Assembly: GCA_902362375.1 (NCBI GenBank)
Contig: CABIVS010000004.1
Location: 425,304-489,303 of the forward strand
DNA length: 64,000 nucleotides
Source of the DNA: Bacteroidaceae bacterium
GTDB lineage: Bacteria; Bacteroidota; Bacteroidia; Bacteroidales; Bacteroidaceae
Direction of reading: 5' to 3'
The notes under the pieces are model-generated. The model made no database searches and was not told where the DNA came from. It was given only the letters and a program-made list of their open reading frames with translations. Of this stretch, positions 18,569 through 26,666 are shown one piece after another; the stretch's first letter is position 1, and each line of letters opens with the position of its first letter. The position numbers were made by a program, and so were the translations under genes.

Positions 18569-21500
18569 TCAATTTATATGAAATCCCAGTTCGGGACGTT
18601 CCTTTAAATATGTTATTAAATCCCGGCCTACTGAAAGTCTAACCGGACGGGAAATCAAATCAACCGACATATGAGTTACATCAGCATCATCTGTCACCTT
18701 GAAGTATAGTTCCGTATTTCCCGGATGTTCCTTTGTCAGAGTAGCAAGTTCAGTGACCAAAGCCGAGTTCAAGACAGACAGGGGAATGATAATCGTGATC
18801 TTCTGCACCAGTTCTTCTTTCACGTCGGGAAGAAGTTCCATAGAGGTGATTTTCACTTCCAGCTCATCTTGCCGCCATTGCTTGGCCTGACAGCGGGCCT
18901 TAATATACAAGAACGTTCCTTCATTAAGATATCCCTGGTAAGTCACCCAGTCATTTCCCCAGAATGGTATCTCGGTAGAACCTGAATAATCTTCGATCTT
19001 GGCGATACCATACGGATTTCCGTTCTTGCTGACTCCACGACGAACACTGGTCACAATCCCTCCCATCGTTATTTCACGACCGACAAGTGCGGCTTTATCT
19101 TCCAAATCCGCCATACGTGTATTGCAAACATGTTCTAATACGATAGAGAATTCATCCAACGGGTGAGCGGAAAGATAGATACCAACCAAATCACGTTCAC
19201 GGTTCAGACGGTCAAGATCACTCCAACGTTCTACCCCTTGAGGTATTTCAGGAGTTGCAACATCAATAACGTTTTCGCCGCCGAACAGGGAATTGACGGC
19301 AGCCGCCTTATCTGCCTGATAACGGTTACCATAACGCATCAATGTTTCCAGGAACACTTCCCCCTTAGAGTTTACAGCAAAATATTGTTCCCGTTTCAGT
19401 TCCGGAAAACTATCAAATCCTCCGGCTAATGCCAGACATTCCATATTTTTCTTGTTGCAGGCATTGAGGTTGACACGTTGTACAAAATCAAAGATTCCAA
19501 GGAAAGGACCATTCAGCCTGCGTTCTTCCATAATACTTTGCACGGCAGCTTCACCTACACCTTTGACAGCTCCAAGTCCAAAACGAATATCGCCATCATG
19601 GTTTACGGTAAACTTCAGGTTACTTTCATTCACATCCGGCCCCAGTGTCTGAATACCCATTGCTTTACATTCGTCCATCAGTTTCGTGATATCGGTAATG
19701 TTAGACAAACTTCGACTCATCACAGCCGCCATGTATTCAGAAGGATAATTCGCTTTCAGATAAGCTGTCTGGTAAGCTACCCACGAATAGCACGTAGCAT
19801 GCGACTTGTTGAAAGCATAAGACGCAAACTTTTCCCAGTCTGTCCAAATCTTCTCAAGCACTTTCGGGTCATGTCCGTTCTTTCTTCCGCCTTCAATAAA
19901 TTTAGGTTTCATGTGATCCAGCTTGTCACGCAACTTCTTACCCATCGCTTTACGAAGCGCATCAGACTCACCACGGGTAAAATCGGCCAATAAGCGCGAC
20001 AAAAGCATCACCTGTTCTTGATAGACCGTAATCCCATACGTATCCTTCAAGTATTTCTCCATTACCGGAATATCATACTCAATCGGTTTGCGGCCATGTT
20101 TACGATCAATAAAATCAGGTATATAATCCATCGGTCCCGGACGATAGAGGGCATTCATGGCAATCAAATCTTCGAATGTAGAAGGCTGCAATTCACGCAA
20201 ATACTTCTGCATACCGGCAGATTCAAACTGGAATGTACCAATTGTACGTCCGTCACTATATAATTTATAAGTAGCCGGATCAGAGATATCGATCGCATCA
20301 ACATCCACCTCAATATTACGACTTAAACGGATATTTTCAACGGCCTCTTTAATGATAGACAAGGTTTTCAGACCGAGGAAGTCCATCTTAATCAATCCGG
20401 TATCTTCAATGACCGAACCTTCATATTGAGTGACAAGCATCTTTTCACCCGTTTCCTTATCATCAGCAGTGCTGACAGGTACCCAGTCGGTGATATCGTC
20501 ACGACAGATAATCGTACCGCAGGCATGCACACCCGTACCACGTACGTTGCCTTCGAGCATTTTGGCATACTTGATCGTATCCCGCAACAGTGGATCAGAT
20601 GACGCTTCTGCTGCCTGCAATTCGGGAACATAAGCAATGGCATTCGGCAAATTCAGTTTCTTGTCAGGAATCTTGTCAGGAACCAATTTACACAAACGGT
20701 CTGATTCTGACAAAGGCAACTTTTGCACACGTGCAACATCCTTGATAGCCATCTTTGTCGCCATGGTACCATACGTAATAATATGCGCCACCTTTTCCTG
20801 ACCATATTTATTCGTCACCCAACGAAGCACCTCACCACGACCGTCATCATCAAAGTCCACATCGATATCAGGCAAGGAAATACGATCCGGATTCAAGAAA
20901 CGCTCAAACAGCAAATCATATTGGATAGGATCTATCTTCGTAATACCCAGACAATAAGCCACCGCCGAACCGGCAGCCGAGCCACGTCCCGGACCAACCG
21001 ATACACCCAGTTCCTTACGTGCGGCATTGATAAAGTCCTGTACAATCAAGAAATAACCGGGGAAACCCATTGTTTTCATGATGTACAACTCAAAATTCAT
21101 TCGTTCTTCGACTTCTTCCGTCAGAGGTTCGCCATAAATTCTCTTAGCTCCGTCAAAAGCTAGTTTTGCCAGATAGTCTCCTTCAAGTTTAATACGATAG
21201 AGTTTATCATAGCCACCCAAACGTTTGATTTTCGCTTTCGCATCCTCTTCACTCAATACCACATTGCCATGTTCATCCTGAGTAAACTCGTCGAACAAGT
21301 CTTTTTCTGTAAACTTCGCCCGATAGCCTTCCTCCGTTCCGAAATCTTCCGGAATAGCAAAAGTAGGCATGATAGGTGCATGATCGATAGAGTAATATTC
21401 TACCTTGTCAAGAATCTCCAATGTATTGCTCAATGCTTCAGGCACGTCAGCGAAGAGTTCATTCATCTCTTCGCGTGTTTTCATCCATTCCTGTTTGGTA

Positions 21501-22375
21501 TAAAGCATACGGGTAGGATCATCCAAATCCTTACCGGTACTCAAACAGATCAAACGGTCGTGCGCTTCCGCATTCTCTTCATCTACAAAGTGAACGTCAT
21601 TCGTACAAATCAGTTTGATATTGAATTTCTTAGCATACTCTATCAGATGCTTATTCACATTCACCTGTAACGGATAACACTCGTGATTGGCACGGGGGAC
21701 AGTCGCTTTATGGCGTTGTAATTCCAAATAGTAGTCATCCCCAAACAAGTTCTTATACCATTGTATTGCTTCTTCGGCTTCTGCAAATTGTCCGGCAGTA
21801 ATCCGTTTCGGCACCTCACCACCAAGACAGGCCGAACAGACAATAAGTCCTTCGTGATATTTTTCCAGTTCGCTACGGTCAGTACGCGGACGCATATAAT
21901 AACCACGCGTCCACGCGTGCGATACTAATTTAATAAGATTGTGATAACCTGTTTCATTCTTAGCCAATACGATCAGGTGATAACCACTCTGGTCGGGCTT
22001 GCCTTCTTTCAGGTCCATGGTGCGGCGTGCCACATACATTTCACAACCGATAATCGGTTTGAATAGTTTGTTTTCCGCTTCCACAATCTTAGCTTTGCAA
22101 GCAGCAATCTCCGCCTCCTTATCCTCGCACTCTATCGTGCCGGCCTCAATTCCTGCAATTCGCTTCTTCTGATCCTTGACTTCACCTTTCGGACCACTGT
22201 TCTTTTTATTGACGTAGTTCGTAAATTCCTTGATACCGAACATATTTCCATGATCGGTCACGGCAATACCCTTCATCCCATTCTTCATGGCTTTATCGAC
22301 CAGACGAGCTACACTAGCCTGACCATCCAACAAAGAATATTGAGTATGGACATGTAAATGAACGAAATCCTGCAT
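18569..22375 (-). CDS. dnaE: DNA polymerase III alpha subunit
   Basis: 1268 residues, usual length for Bacteroidota DnaE. It is the catalytic polymerase of the replicative holoenzyme in the cytosol. The N-terminal PHP domain is shown by FVHLHVHTQYSLLDGQ and VTDHGNMFG. The palm carries GPGRGSAAGSAVAYCLG and LPDIDVDFDDDGRG, with catalytic aspartates near residue 500. RPGPMDYIPDFIDRKHG and NKSHATCYSWVAYQTAYLKA follow, then helix-hairpin-helix and OB-fold regions in the last third (GGIVTSVRRGVSKNGNPYG near 1125). It is a single-gene unit, convergent with the AraC gene and divergent from psd. An insert of charged residues near 60-90 (KKNSGPKGEVKDQKKR) follows the first PHP motifs. Confidence 0.97.
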   Translation of the reverse strand: MQDFVHLHVHTQYSLLDGQASVARLVDKAMKNGMKGIAVTDHGNMFGIKEFTNYVNKKNSGPKGEVKDQKKRIAGIEAGTIECEDKEAEIAACKAKIVEAENKLFKPIIGCEMYVARRTMDLKEGKPDQSGYHLIVLAKNETGYHNLIKLVSHAWTRGYYMRPRTDRSELEKYHEGLIVCSACLGGEVPKRITAGQFAEAEEAIQWYKNLFGDDYYLELQRHKATVPRANHECYPLQVNVNKHLIEYAKKFNIKLICTNDVHFVDEENAEAHDRLICLSTGKDLDDPTRMLYTKQEWMKTREEMNELFADVPEALSNTLEILDKVEYYSIDHAPIMPTFAIPEDFGTEEGYRAKFTEKDLFDEFTQDEHGNVVLSEEDAKAKIKRLGGYDKLYRIKLEGDYLAKLAFDGAKRIYGEPLTEEVEERMNFELYIMKTMGFPGYFLIVQDFINAARKELGVSVGPGRGSAAGSAVAYCLGITKIDPIQYDLLFERFLNPDRISLPDIDVDFDDDGRGEVLRWVTNKYGQEKVAHIITYGTMATKMAIKDVARVQKLPLSESDRLCKLVPDKIPDKKLNLPNAIAYVPELQAAEASSDPLLRDTIKYAKMLEGNVRGTGVHACGTIICRDDITDWVPVSTADDKETGEKMLVTQYEGSVIEDTGLIKMDFLGLKTLSIIKEAVENIRLSRNIEVDVDAIDISDPATYKLYSDGRTIGTFQFESAGMQKYLRELQPSTFEDLIAMNALYRPGPMDYIPDFIDRKHGRKPIEYDIPVMEKYLKDTYGITVYQEQVMLLSRLLADFTRGESDALRKAMGKKLRDKLDHMKPKFIEGGRKNGHDPKVLEKIWTDWEKFASYAFNKSHATCYSWVAYQTAYLKANYPSEYMAAVMSRSLSNITDITKLMDECKAMGIQTLGPDVNESNLKFTVNHDGDIRFGLGAVKGVGEAAVQSIMEERRLNGPFLGIFDFVQRVNLNACNKKNMECLALAGGFDSFPELKREQYFAVNSKGEVFLETLMRYGNRYQADKAAAVNSLFGGENVIDVATPEIPQGVERWSDLDRLNRERDLVGIYLSAHPLDEFSIVLEHVCNTRMADLEDKAALVGREITMGGIVTSVRRGVSKNGNPYGIAKIEDYSGSTEIPFWGNDWVTYQGYLNEGTFLYIKARCQAKQWRQDELEVKITSMELLPDVKEELVQKITIIIPLSVLNSALVTELATLTKEHPGNTELYFKVTDDADVTHMSVDLISRPVRLSVGRDLITYLKERPELGFHIN

Positions 22376-22428
22376 AATGATAAGTAGTTAATTTGAAGGC
22401 ATAAAATTACTACCTCCTGGGTTATAAA

Positions 22429-22436
22429 CAAAAATA
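22429..22436 (-). promoter_or_regulatory. dnaE -7 promoter box
   Basis: The minus strand reads TATTTTTG at 22436-22429, a full match to TAnnTTTG, 53 bases before the dnaE ATG. No well-spaced -33 TTG was found. Confidence 0.55.
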
Positions 22437-22480
22437 ATCCTCAAAAAGTTATCAACATTCGCATTTCTATGCTCATTTAC

Positions 22481-22511
22481 TTGCTGAATTTTTAAATTAA
22501 GTATATTTTTG
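22481..22511 (+). promoter_or_regulatory. psd-pssA operon promoter
   Basis: TATTTTTG (22504-22511) matches the -7 box and a TTG at 22481-22483 lies exactly 20 bases upstream, the expected -33 position. The psd ATG follows 25 bases after the box. Confidence 0.7.
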
Positions 22512-22536
22512 CAGACAATATCATTAAACAGCATTC

Positions 22537-23223
22537 ATGGGCCGACTAAAGAAATTGAAAAAAATACGTATTCACCGCGAAGGAACACATATATTATGGG
22601 CTAGCTTTTTGCTATTGCTATTGATTAATGCGGCTCTTTATTGGGGAATCGATTGCAAAATACCATTTTATGTGGTAGCAGTAGCGAGTATAGCAGTCTA
22701 TCTGCTGATGGTGAATTTCTTTCGATGTCCGATCCGTCTCTTCGGACAGGACACTGAAAAGATTGTCGTTGCACCTGCCGATGGAAAAATCGTCGTCATC
22801 GAAGAAGTCGATGAAAACGAATATTTCCATGACCGCCGGTTAATGATATCCATCTTCATGAGCATTGTGAATGTACATGCCAACTGGTATCCGGTGGACG
22901 GTACCATTAAAAAGGTAGCACATCATAATGGAAACTTTATGAAAGCATGGTTGCCGAAAGCCAGCACAGAAAACGAACGTTCTACGGTAGTGATCGAAAC
23001 TCCGGAAGGAGTGGAAGTACTCACCCGGCAAATTGCTGGTGCAGTGGCACGCCGTATTGTCACCTACGCTGAAGTAGGAGAAGAATGTTATATTGACGAA
23101 CACATGGGATTTATCAAATTCGGTTCCCGTGTGGATGTGTATTTACCCATTGGCACAGAAGTATGTGTCAGCATGGGACAATTAACGACCGGTAACCAAA
23201 CGGTTATCGCCAAACTTAAATAA
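22537..23223 (+). CDS. psd: Phosphatidylserine decarboxylase proenzyme
   Basis: 228 residues. It converts phosphatidylserine to phosphatidylethanolamine at the inner membrane. Two hydrophobic segments (about 20-57) are followed by [35 protein letters not shown] and [20 protein letters not shown]. The short bacterial form self-cleaves before the Ser of a G-S pair to make its pyruvoyl cofactor; here this is [16 protein letters not shown] near residue 193. The 10-base gap to pssA, which makes its substrate, shows a two-gene phospholipid operon. Confidence 0.96.
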   Translation: MGRLKKLKKIRIHREGTHILWASFLLLLLINAALYWGIDCKIPFYVVAVASIAVYLLMVNFFRCPIRLFGQDTEKIVVAPADGKIVVIEEVDENEYFHDRRLMISIFMSIVNVHANWYPVDGTIKKVAHHNGNFMKAWLPKASTENERSTVVIETPEGVEVLTRQIAGAVARRIVTYAEVGEECYIDEHMGFIKFGSRVDVYLPIGTEVCVSMGQLTTGNQTVIAKLK

Positions 23224-23233
23224 TTCTGTCACA

Positions 23234-23941
23234 ATGACAAACGTTATTAAAAACAGTATTCCGAATACCGTAACCTGCCTAAACCTTTTCTCCGGTTGTA
23301 TTGCCTGTGTTATGGCTTTTGAAGGGAAATATGAACTGGCTCTACTTTTCATTGCTTTAAGTTCCATTTTCGACTTCTTCGACGGATTGTTGGCTCGTAT
23401 GCTCAACGCACATTCCATTATCGGAAAAGACTTGGACTCATTGGCAGATGATGTCAGTTTTGGAGTTGCTCCTTCACTGATCGTATTCTCTCTGTTCAAA
23501 GAAATGTATTATCCGGCAAGTATGGAGTTCATCGCTCCTTACCTACCCTATTTGGCATTCTTAATTTCTGTTTTTTCAGCATTGCGTCTGGCTAAATTCA
23601 ATAATGACACGCGACAGACCAGTTCTTTTGTCGGACTTCCGGTTCCTGCCAATGCGTTGTTCTGGGCCTCTCTAGTAGCAGGGGCGCATGATTTCCTGAT
23701 ATCAGACAACTGCCATCCTGTCTACCTTCTTATACTTGTCTGTCTGTTTTCTGGACTACTGGTATCAGAAATACCGATGTTTTCGCTGAAATTTAAAAAT
23801 CTGTCATGGAATGACAACAAAATCAGTTTTATATTCCTGATTATCTGTATTCCCCTCCTTATATTTCTGGGGATCAGCAGCTTCGCCGCCATCATTGTAT
23901 GGTATATTTTACTTTCACTTTTTACAAGAAAAAGTAAATAA
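23234..23941 (+). CDS. pssA: CDP-diacylglycerol-serine O-phosphatidyltransferase
   Basis: 235 residues with several membrane segments. The CDP-alcohol phosphatidyltransferase signature DG-x2-AR-x8-G-x3-D-x3-D is complete: FFDGLLARMLNAHSIIGK followed by DLDSLADD, near residues 50-76. It joins serine to CDP-diacylglycerol to form phosphatidylserine at the inner membrane. Its product is the substrate of the Psd enzyme encoded 10 bases upstream. The C-terminal third is strongly hydrophobic (YLLILVCLFSGLLVSE, FIFLIICIPLLIFLGISS). Confidence 0.96.
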   Translation: MTNVIKNSIPNTVTCLNLFSGCIACVMAFEGKYELALLFIALSSIFDFFDGLLARMLNAHSIIGKDLDSLADDVSFGVAPSLIVFSLFKEMYYPASMEFIAPYLPYLAFLISVFSALRLAKFNNDTRQTSSFVGLPVPANALFWASLVAGAHDFLISDNCHPVYLLILVCLFSGLLVSEIPMFSLKFKNLSWNDNKISFIFLIICIPLLIFLGISSFAAIIVWYILLSLFTRKSK

Positions 23942-24008
23942 ACAATCTCTTGGCACGTTTGTTGTACTATGAGTTTTATCGAAGTAACAACATAAAAATC
24001 ATAGCCCA

Positions 24009-24299
24009 ATGCATATACTTTTATTTATACTCATTTTTATCATCGCCATTTTTGTATTTGGCCTTTCTATTGTCGGCTTCATACTAAGAACTATTTTCGG
24101 ATTAGGACGTGGTTCATCTTCATCCCGCCCGAGACAAACGGAATCGGGACATACAAACCAACAGGACTATGACCAGGGAAATCGTCGTCCGATTAATGAT
24201 GAAGAGGAAATATATTCCGAGAATATTTCGGAAAAAAGACATAAAAAAATATTCACCCAGGATGATGGTGAATATGTAGATTTTGAGGAAATCAAATAA
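24009..24299 (+). CDS. Small membrane protein, DUF4834-like
   Basis: 96 residues. The first 30 form one long hydrophobic helix (LLFILIFIIAIFVFGLSIVG), followed by a Ser/Arg/Gln-rich, hydrophilic tail ending in acidic residues (DDGEYVDFEEIK). This pattern matches a family of small uncharacterised Bacteroidota proteins that lie near psd/pssA. The function is unknown. It follows pssA by 67 bases and is convergent with tadA, with 14 bases between the stops. Confidence 0.75.
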   Translation: MHILLFILIFIIAIFVFGLSIVGFILRTIFGLGRGSSSSRPRQTESGHTNQQDYDQGNRRPINDEEEIYSENISEKRHKKIFTQDDGEYVDFEEIK

Positions 24300-24313
24300 A
24301 CAGGATACCGCTT

Positions 24314-24751
24314 CTATTTTCGTTTCGCAGCAAAGAACTCTTTCATTAGTGCAGCACATTCGTCAGCCATTACTCCTTTTACAACCACAGTTTTAGGGTG
24401 TAGAGCTGAACCTGCATATTTCTGATAGCCGCGTTTTTCATCTTCGGCACCAAATACTAGCTTGCCAGTTTGTGCCCAAGCGATAGCTCCTGCACACATC
24501 ACGCAAGGTTCAACTGTGACATACAAAGTACATTCGTTCAGATATTTGCCACCAAGCACATTGGCAGCAGCTGTAATAGCCTGCATCTCGGCATGAGCCG
24601 TTACATCATTCAATGTTTCTGTGAGATTATGGGCACGTGCGATAATCCGCTCCTTACAAACCACGACAGCCCCAACAGGAACTTCTCCCCGATCAGCAGC
24701 TTTGCCTGCCTCTATCAAAGCCTGTTTCATGAAGTAAATATCGTCCAGCAT
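24314..24751 (-). CDS. tadA: tRNA-specific adenosine deaminase (TadA-type)
   Basis: 145 residues. The cytidine-deaminase fold zinc motifs are intact: HAEMQAI (His ligand and catalytic Glu, near 53-59) and PCVMCAGAI (two Cys ligands, near 82-90). The short length and the wording VGAVVVCKERIIARAHNLTE fit TadA, which converts A34 of tRNA-Arg to inosine. A free-base or nucleoside deaminase is the less likely alternative. The upstream 38 bases to the next gene are A+T-rich (TTTTAATTTTCAATTATTAA) without a clear promoter, so it may be transcribed from further upstream. Confidence 0.9.
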   Translation of the reverse strand: MLDDIYFMKQALIEAGKAADRGEVPVGAVVVCKERIIARAHNLTETLNDVTAHAEMQAITAAANVLGGKYLNECTLYVTVEPCVMCAGAIAWAQTGKLVFGAEDEKRGYQKYAGSALHPKTVVVKGVMADECAALMKEFFAAKRK

Positions 24752-24789
24752 CCCCCTTTAATTTTCAATTATTAATTTTTAATTATCGA

Positions 24790-25023
24790 TTATCGTCTCA
24801 TGTCATGTTCACCAAAAAGGGTCGGATAATCTTCTTCCATATTTTTATGGATAAACATGAGAATGGTTTCACGAAGCCAACGGGATTTGTTCGTTATCTT
24901 ATATTTCTCCAGATAACGATCTACAATCAGCTGTTCTTCGTCGCTCAACAAAATGCTCATTCGTCGTTCCCTTTTGGTACATTCGACATGCATTTTCAGG
25001 CACTTTTTACTCCTTTTTCTCAT
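24790..25023 (-). CDS. Small ribbon-helix-helix-like protein, unknown function
   Basis: 77 residues, strongly basic at the N-terminus (MRKRSKKCLKMHVECTKRER). The following MSILLSDEEQLIVDRYLEKY and SRWLRETILMFIHKNMEED look like a short beta-strand followed by two helices, the plan of ribbon-helix-helix DNA-binding proteins of the Arc/MobC type. M11 (24993) or M22 (24960) are alternative starts and would leave a longer leader. A -7 box ends only 8 bases upstream of the first ATG. The gene is divergent from yraN. It may be a small regulator, but no target is known. Confidence 0.6.
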   Translation of the reverse strand: MRKRSKKCLKMHVECTKRERRMSILLSDEEQLIVDRYLEKYKITNKSRWLRETILMFIHKNMEEDYPTLFGEHDMRR

Positions 25024-25031
25024 ATCTTCTG

Positions 25032-25039
25032 CAAAATTA
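25032..25039 (-). promoter_or_regulatory. -7 box of the small RHH-like gene
   Basis: The minus strand reads TAATTTTG at 25039-25032, a full TAnnTTTG match, 8 bases before the first ATG (25023). TTTG at 25061-25058 is a loosely spaced -33 candidate (18 bases). The transcript leader would be zero to a few bases unless an internal start is used. Confidence 0.55.
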
Positions 25040-25073
25040 CTTTTACTTCTGTAAATACAAAGAATAAAAGCAG

Positions 25074-25081
25074 TAAATTTG
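25074..25081 (+). promoter_or_regulatory. -7 box of yraN
   Basis: TAAATTTG (25074-25081) is a full match to the -7 box, and the ATG lies only 9 bases later at 25091. The mRNA would be almost leaderless. It faces the promoter at 25032-25039, so the two core promoters share about 50 bases. Confidence 0.6.
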
Positions 25082-25090
25082 CAAAAAAAG

Positions 25091-25456
25091 ATGGCTAAAC
25101 ATAATGATTTAGGAAAAGCCGGAGAAAATGCCGCTGTAGCTTATCTTGAACAGAAAGGGTATTGCATCCGTGACCGGAACTGGAGAAAAGGACATTTCGA
25201 ACTGGACATTGTAGCAGCAAAGGACAATGAACTGATTGTAGTAGAGGTGAAAACCCGCAGCAATACCCTATTTGCCGAACCGGAAGACGCTGTTGATTTA
25301 CCCAAAATAAGACGTACGGTACGCGCAGCGGATACCTATATCAGATTGTTTCAGCTTGATACTCCTGTACGCTTTGATATCATTACGATAGTAGGCGATG
25401 AGATAAATTTCAAGATTGAACATATAGAGGAAGCATTTTACCCTCCTTTATTTTAA
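25091..25456 (+). CDS. yraN: YraN/UPF0102 family endonuclease-like protein
   Basis: 121 residues from the ATG at 25091. An in-frame TTG at 25079 overlaps the promoter box and is rejected as start. The nuclease-like core is visible: GKAGENAAVAYLEQKGY (7-23), RNWRKGHFELDIVAA with Asp, and LIVVEVKTRSN with the E-x-K of restriction-endonuclease-like folds. YraN proteins are widespread and small, with a suspected role in DNA processing that is still unproven. It is followed by a YjbR-like gene 46 bases downstream and birA, and may be co-transcribed with them. Confidence 0.9.
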   Translation: MAKHNDLGKAGENAAVAYLEQKGYCIRDRNWRKGHFELDIVAAKDNELIVVEVKTRSNTLFAEPEDAVDLPKIRRTVRAADTYIRLFQLDTPVRFDIITIVGDEINFKIEHIEEAFYPPLF

Positions 25457-25502
25457 AATTCAACGCTGAAAGACACCGAATGAGTATATAATTGATAGAA
25501 TT

Positions 25503-25859
25503 ATGAATATAGAGACAGCCAGAGAATACAGCCTCAACAAAAAAGCTGTAACGGAAGATACACCTTTCGGTGATGATTTCCTAACCATCAGGGTCATGGG
25601 TAAAATGTTTTTATGTATCAATTTCAATACACCTGACAGGATTACCATGAAATGCGATCCTGAATATGCCATTGAATTGCGTGACCATTATAATGGTGTG
25701 GAAGGTGCATGGCATTTCAACAAGAAATACTGGAATCAGGTATTCTTTGACCGAGATGTGGATGATAAATTGATCAAGCAACTGATTGATCACTCTTATG
25801 ACGAGGTAATCAAAAAATTTACCAAAAAGTTACGTGCAGAATATGATGCTCTCCCCTGA
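25503..25859 (+). CDS. MmcQ/YjbR family protein
   Basis: 118 residues with features of the YjbR-like fold: MNIETAREYSLNKKAVTEDTPFG at the start, LTIRVMGKMFLCINF near 33, and the end pattern WNQVFFDRDVDDKLIKQLIDHSYDEVIKK. Members are described as double-wing DNA-binding-like proteins of unclear function. The stop at 25859 lies inside the start of birA, which shows translational overlap with the downstream gene. Confidence 0.85.
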   Translation: MNIETAREYSLNKKAVTEDTPFGDDFLTIRVMGKMFLCINFNTPDRITMKCDPEYAIELRDHYNGVEGAWHFNKKYWNQVFFDRDVDDKLIKQLIDHSYDEVIKKFTKKLRAEYDALP

Positions 25860-26601
25860 AATATTCCCGGTTCCATTGATTCATATCAGCGAGACTAATT
25901 CTACCAACAACTATCTGCAGTCTCTCTGTTCTAAACAGAAAGTGGAAGAACTCACTGTCGTAGTCGCCGACTTCCAGACTTCCGGTCGTGGACAACGCGG
26001 CAACTCTTGGGAATCAGATTCCGGTAAGAATCTTCTTTTCAGCACCGTCATCTTCCCTGAATTCCTGGAAGCACGACGCCAGTTTCTTATTTCACAAATT
26101 ATTTCTTTGGCTATTAAGGAAGAACTGGAGACCTATACCACCGATATCTCTATCAAATGGCCGAACGATATTTATTGGAAAGAAAAGAAAATATGTGGAA
26201 TGTTGATAGAAAACGATCTGATGGGACGGAACATCAGTCAAAGTATTGCAGGAATCGGGATCAATATTAATCAGGAAACATTTCACAGTTCTGCCCCTAA
26301 TCCTGTTTCACTGCGACAAATCACCGGAAAAGAGTTCGATCTATTTGAAATACTGAAGAACATCATGTTGCGCATCCAGTCTTATTATAACTTCCTCAAA
26401 AAAGGGAATACGGAATCAATAGCCTGTCAATATGAAATGTCTCTTTTCAGAAAGAAAGGAATGCATCGTTTTAAAGATGCCAACGGTGAATTTCTTGCAC
26501 GAATCATTTGTGTAGAACCCGAAGGAAGATTAATACTGGAAGATGAGATGCTTAACAAAAAAGGCTATATGTTTAAGGAGGTAGAATATTTACTGAAATA
26601 A
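25843..26601 (+). CDS. birA: Biotin-[acetyl-CoA-carboxylase] ligase
   Basis: 252 residues from the ATG at 25843; the next codon is also ATG, and a GTG three codons earlier is possible. It attaches biotin to the carrier domain of carboxylases through biotinyl-AMP. Motifs: ETNSTNNYLQ near 18, TSGRGQRGNSW (adenylate-binding glycine-rich loop) near 48, IKWPNDIYWKEKKICGMLIE with the catalytic Lys near 105, and GIGININQE. It has no N-terminal helix-turn-helix, so it is the group I form that does not repress transcription. It overlaps the YjbR-like gene by 17 bases. Confidence 0.95.
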   Translation: MMLSPEIFPVPLIHISETNSTNNYLQSLCSKQKVEELTVVVADFQTSGRGQRGNSWESDSGKNLLFSTVIFPEFLEARRQFLISQIISLAIKEELETYTTDISIKWPNDIYWKEKKICGMLIENDLMGRNISQSIAGIGININQETFHSSAPNPVSLRQITGKEFDLFEILKNIMLRIQSYYNFLKKGNTESIACQYEMSLFRKKGMHRFKDANGEFLARIICVEPEGRLILEDEMLNKKGYMFKEVEYLLK

Positions 26602-26626
26602 ACCATCCTATTTCAGATCAAAACAT

Positions 26627-26634
26627 TATCTTTG
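26627..26634 (+). promoter_or_regulatory. -7 box of the BACON-metzincin gene
   Basis: TATCTTTG (26627-26634) matches the -7 box fully, 32 bases before the ATG at 26667. No TTG was found at the -33 spacing. Confidence 0.5.
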
Positions 26635-26666
26635 AAACATGCGTTTTATATAAAACTCTTTTATTT

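Noticed and set aside
19478..19993. 171-codon and similar plus-strand frames across 18700-21700
   Set aside because: They are antisense to dnaE and arise from its codon pattern; the dnaE frame is unbroken with all polymerase motifs.
25079..25090. TTG start for yraN four codons upstream
   Set aside because: The TTG overlaps the last bases of the -7 promoter box and would be outside the transcript.
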